A stretch of DNA of 8,500 nt from Micrococcaceae bacterium (lineage in GTDB: Bacteria > Actinomycetota > Actinomycetes > Actinomycetales > Micrococcaceae). Below are positions 6,132 to 8,500 of this stretch, one piece after another. The notes beneath the pieces were generated by a model that saw only the letters and a program-made list of their open reading frames with translations, made no database searches and had not been told where the DNA came from. The position numbers were made by a program, and so were the translations under genes. How positions within the stretch are numbered: position 1 is the stretch's first letter; every line of letters starts with the position of its first letter. The DNA lies in the NCBI GenBank assembly GCA_003486025.1, contig DNHA01000346.1, positions 1 to 8,500 of the forward strand. Direction: 5' to 3'.

Positions 6132-6950
6132 ATGACACACCAGCTCGAAGAGGAACTGGACAAGATCCTCGCCAACGGTGACTTCTACTTTGAAACGCTG
6201 GGAGACGGTCGTTATCGTTCGTCGTGGCATACGCAGGGAGCGTGGAACGCACATGAACAGCATATGGCCCCTGCCTCGGGGATCCTGACCCACGCTTTAG
6301 AGAACTTCCAGCCCCGAGATGACATGCGTATCGCCCGGCTGAGTTTTGAAATTCATGGGTTGATTCACGCAGGTGAATTTGAAATCACGACTCGGATGAT
6401 CCGTCCGGGGCGCACCATAGAACTGATCGAAGCTGAGATGACCGCCAAGGGGCGCACCAGCATTGTCGCCCGAGCTTGGCGCGTCATCACAGCTGACTCC
6501 ACGGCTGTCGCGGGAATCGAAGATGCGACAGTTGTAGGGCCTGAGGAAAGTGAAGTGCAGGATATCTCTGCGCAGTGGCCCGGTGGCTATATCCGTTCCA
6601 TTGAAATGCGTGCCGCACCAGGGCGCCGTCCCGGTAAAGGGATCGCTTGGCTGCGTACCCCGTATGCTTTGATCGACAGCGTGCAGGCGTCCCGTTTGGC
6701 CAGTCTGATTGGTTTAGTGGATACCGCCAACGGCGTGGCGCCACGCGCTGAGCCTGGAAACGGGAACTGGATGTTCCCCAATCTGGATCTACAGATCCAC
6801 ATGTACAGGGAACCTGAAGGCCAATGGCTGGGACTAGAAGTACAGCAAAGCTACGGCACCGATGGCATTGGGCTAACCTCTACCGTGTTACACGATACCT
6901 CGGGGCCTTTTGGCCGTGCCGAGCAGATTCTAACTGTTCGCCAGCTCTAG
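6132..6950 (+). CDS. Acyl-CoA thioesterase-like double-hotdog protein
   Basis: A 272-residue cytoplasmic protein of the TesB-like double-hotdog fold (4HBT_3 type), expected to hydrolyse acyl-CoA esters. The N-terminal hotdog covers about residues 10-118, with MAPASGILTHALE forming the central helix. The strand series from LSFEIHGLIHAGEFEI through IRPGRTIELIEAEMTAKGR is typical of the family. The C-terminal hotdog covers about 150-272: VDTANGVAPR, then WMFPNLDLQIHMYREPEGQW, then GLTSTVLHDTSGPFGRAEQ. In TesB-like enzymes an aspartate and a nearby threonine or glutamine of the second domain act in catalysis; D258 and T259 may correspond, but I cannot align them exactly. GGGAG eight bases before ATG supports the start. 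The stop codon overlaps that of the convergent kinase gene. There is no evidence for chain-length preference or a physiological substrate. Confidence 0.8.
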   Translation: MTHQLEEELDKILANGDFYFETLGDGRYRSSWHTQGAWNAHEQHMAPASGILTHALENFQPRDDMRIARLSFEIHGLIHAGEFEITTRMIRPGRTIELIEAEMTAKGRTSIVARAWRVITADSTAVAGIEDATVVGPEESEVQDISAQWPGGYIRSIEMRAAPGRRPGKGIAWLRTPYALIDSVQASRLASLIGLVDTANGVAPRAEPGNGNWMFPNLDLQIHMYREPEGQWLGLEVQQSYGTDGIGLTSTVLHDTSGPFGRAEQILTVRQL

Positions 6951-7558
6951 CGTGAGGTTTCAGCGAGCTGCGCTAAGAGCTTCTTTAACTTTGCCTTTGG
7001 CATGATGGTGAAGCCCTTAGCACGGTAAGTTTCGCGATCTGCTCCGTGCACCTTGAAGAGGGCATAACCGCGCTTGATTAAAAACAGGACTGGCTTGCGA
7101 TGCTGGGAGACATCTCGGATAAAACGCCGGATTGAGGTCAAGAGCGCTGGCTCATCAACGTAGTATGCCTGAACATTGATGCCCTTGGATCGCAACGGTT
7201 CCAGTACCTCGGACAGGAATATCCCTTCGGCGATAATCGGGCCACCGCTTCCGTGCACTTCACGGTGTCCGGTGTAGCTGGAGGTGGTGATCGAGTAGTT
7301 CGGCACCATGGTGTGGCCTTGGGCTAGGAGTTCGCTCACCGCGGTCAGTGCTGCCTGCATATTCCAGGTATCGGGATGGTCCCAATCAATTTCGCCATAC
7401 CCGGTACGTGGGAATTCTTCCGGGTGCCCATCCTCGCTGATCTGCCGATAGAACTCATCCAAGGGAAGATGCGGATTGCCGAATCGGTTGGCAAGGTATG
7501 ACTTACCCGAGCCGGAAGGCCCGCCGAGGAGGATGACAGGGGTGGAAGAAAGAGGCAC
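6947..7558 (-). CDS. Uridine kinase-like P-loop kinase
   Basis: A 203-residue NTP-dependent kinase of the uridine kinase/phosphoribulokinase superfamily. The Walker A motif GGPSGSGKS is at residues 12-20. LPLDEFYR (31-38) carries the aspartate equivalent to the substrate-binding DDFY of uridine kinases. DWDHPDTW (58-65), PNYS (86-89), the AEGIF strand (110-114) and RRFIRDV (144-150) follow in the normal order. The natural role is probably phosphorylation of a nucleoside or related small molecule, but these actinobacterial homologues are poorly characterised and a true Udk role is not shown. The start is GTG at 7556-7558: an in-frame TAA lies upstream and no other start codon occurs between. 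There is no ribosome binding site, and GATAAT ends six bases before the GTG, so the gene may be leaderless. Its stop shares the CTAG at 6947-6950 with the thioesterase gene. Confidence 0.85.
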   Translation of the reverse strand: MPLSSTPVILLGGPSGSGKSYLANRFGNPHLPLDEFYRQISEDGHPEEFPRTGYGEIDWDHPDTWNMQAALTAVSELLAQGHTMVPNYSITTSSYTGHREVHGSGGPIIAEGIFLSEVLEPLRSKGINVQAYYVDEPALLTSIRRFIRDVSQHRKPVLFLIKRGYALFKVHGADRETYRAKGFTIMPKAKLKKLLAQLAETSR

Positions 7559-7564
7559 CAGATT

Positions 7565-7597
7565 ATTATCACGCAGAACCTTGGGTAATTCGAATTA
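7565..7597 (-). promoter_or_regulatory. Kinase -10 box and palindromic operator candidate
   Basis: On the reverse strand GATAAT (7565-7570) is a five-of-six match to the -10 consensus and ends six bases before the GTG start. The perfect 12-base palindrome TAATTCGAATTA (7586-7597) covers the expected -35 position, where there is no good -35 hexamer. A regulator binding here could replace or block -35 recognition. Confidence 0.5.
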
Positions 7598-7667
7598 GGC
7601 GATTGGTATCACTGCTCTCACGGATCGAGTTAAGCCGCGGTGGGCGGGGGTGTGCAGCGAACTGAAT

Positions 7668-7673
7668 TAGAAT
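7668..7673 (+). promoter_or_regulatory. -10 box of the lipoate ligase-like gene, leaderless start
   Basis: TAGAAT matches the -10 consensus at five positions and ends six bases before ATG 7680. No convincing -35 hexamer is seen in the G-rich sequence near 7645-7650. GGA at 7675-7677 is too close to the ATG to be a ribosome binding site. Confidence 0.5.
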
Positions 7674-7679
7674 CGGAAC

Positions 7680-8417
7680 ATGACCCTTTGGAATCCCGAA
7701 TCGAGCGCGCCGCTGTCCTATCAGTTTGAGGATGCCAGTGGGGATCCCGAAGCTGACTTGGAGCGTGGTGTTCAACTACTGCGTGAAGTTCAGTCCGGCA
7801 GCAGAGGCGCACTATTACGGTTTTACCGACCCGATCCAACGCTGGCCTTTGGACAGCGTGATATCCGGCTACCGGGATTCGAACGTGCCGCCCAAGCAGC
7901 CCAGGCAGCTGGCTATGCTCCACTGGTACGCAAGGCCGGGGGACGTGCAGCTGCCTACCACCGCGGCACATTGATCGTGGATCATATCGAACCACATTCC
8001 GAAGCGATTATTGGGCAGCAACAGCGTTTTAAAGTATTCGCGGATCTTTATGCGCGAGCTTTTCGAAAGCTGAACGTCGATGCCCATGTGGGCCCGATCG
8101 ATGGTGAATACTGCCCGGGGGACTACTCGGTACATGGGATCCCTGCAGACCGCTCGCGTGCCAACTCCGCGGTCAAACTTATCGGCACCGCTCAACGCGT
8201 GATCTCCGGTGCCTGGCTATTTAGCAGCGTGTTTGTCATTGAAGACTCCGCCCCGCTGCGGTCAGTACTCGACACGGTCTATCGGGCATTGGAAATCCCC
8301 ATGGATCCATCCACCGTTGGTGCCGCGGATGACTTGGTCGCGGGCATTACCGTAGAAGACTTCGTTCTGGCGTTGCTAGGGGTCTATCGTGAACATACAG
8401 AAATTCTCGGCGCCTAA
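7680..8417 (+). CDS. Lipoate-protein ligase/octanoyltransferase family protein
   Basis: A 245-residue protein of the biotin/lipoate ligase A/B fold that attaches or transfers a lipoyl or octanoyl group to lysines of lipoyl-domain enzymes. The first conserved block is LLRFYRPDPTLAFGQRD (45-61). VRKAGGRAAAYHRGTL (83-98) corresponds to the RRxxGGGxVxH acyl-binding loop of LplA, slightly divergent. GEYCPGDYSV (142-151) precedes VKLIGTAQRV (165-174), in which K166 is the expected catalytic lysine. C145 lies near the position of the nucleophilic cysteine of LipM-type octanoyltransferases, so ligase and transferase roles are both possible. The length is shorter than E. coli LplA, which has an extra C-terminal domain, and fits the single-domain subgroup. 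It is divergent from the kinase gene across 121 bases and followed by a strong terminator, so it appears monocistronic. Confidence 0.82.
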   Translation: MTLWNPESSAPLSYQFEDASGDPEADLERGVQLLREVQSGSRGALLRFYRPDPTLAFGQRDIRLPGFERAAQAAQAAGYAPLVRKAGGRAAAYHRGTLIVDHIEPHSEAIIGQQQRFKVFADLYARAFRKLNVDAHVGPIDGEYCPGDYSVHGIPADRSRANSAVKLIGTAQRVISGAWLFSSVFVIEDSAPLRSVLDTVYRALEIPMDPSTVGAADDLVAGITVEDFVLALLGVYREHTEILGA

Positions 8418-8441
8418 CAGCTTTCTAACGCTGAACGTAAA

Positions 8442-8483
8442 GAAGCCTGATGCCTCCCTTTTGTGGGGGAGGCATCAGGCTTC
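8442..8483 (+). terminator. Rho-independent terminator after the lipoate ligase-like gene
   Basis: Arms 8442-8458 and 8467-8483 are perfectly complementary over 17 bases, with the eight-base loop TTTTGTGG. The downstream flank is AAAATTTT, giving a short T tract on the forward strand. It starts 25 bases after the TAA stop. The reverse strand has a weaker T-rich flank, so it may also serve a gene converging from the right. Confidence 0.88.
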
Positions 8484-8500
8484 AAAATTTTATGCGGACT

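Overview
The window looks like a chromosomal segment from an actinobacterium of the Micrococcaceae (Arthrobacter, Glutamicibacter or Renibacterium type). The evidence is moderate rather than very high GC, an actinobacterial CspA-type cold-shock protein, the protein families present, and several genes whose start codon lies directly behind a -10-like hexamer with no ribosome binding site. The premature stop in the transporter fits a genome that accumulates pseudogenes, such as Renibacterium. The genus is an inference and was not tested. I see no insertion sequence, CRISPR array, tRNA, rRNA or phage gene.

Layout. Positions 1-2607 (+): a possible tail of an upstream gene, a 12-helix MFS exporter gene split by one in-frame TAG, and a group A FAD monooxygenase. 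A near-perfect 17-bp hairpin separates these from a convergent cold-shock gene (2692-2895, -). About 530 bases upstream of csp hold no intact gene, only inverted repeats and one short coding-like remnant. Positions 3430-5398 (-): a thioredoxin-reductase-like flavoprotein followed by a MerR-family regulator. The MerR gene seems to have its own promoter, with a CCCCTAGGGG dyad inside an unusually long 20-bp spacer. An XRE-cupin regulator (5478-6059, +) is divergent from the flavoprotein gene, and an acyl-CoA thioesterase-like gene follows it. The thioesterase gene converges on a uridine-kinase-like P-loop gene (6947-7558, -), and the two share one CTAG that gives both stop codons. A lipoate ligase-like gene (7680-8417, +) diverges from the kinase and ends at a perfect 17-bp terminator hairpin.

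How the parts may work together (inference). The MFS exporter and FAD monooxygenase resemble a small-molecule modification and export pair, now probably disabled in its transport step. The disulfide-type flavoprotein lies between an XRE-cupin regulator and a MerR regulator and may form a redox- or drug-responsive unit. The thioesterase, kinase and lipoate ligase genes look like ordinary metabolism. The most interesting content is regulatory: four probable leaderless genes, a palindrome centred on a start codon, a MerR promoter overlapping the preceding stop codon, and the shared CTAG. I see no convincing new multi-gene defence or mobile system.
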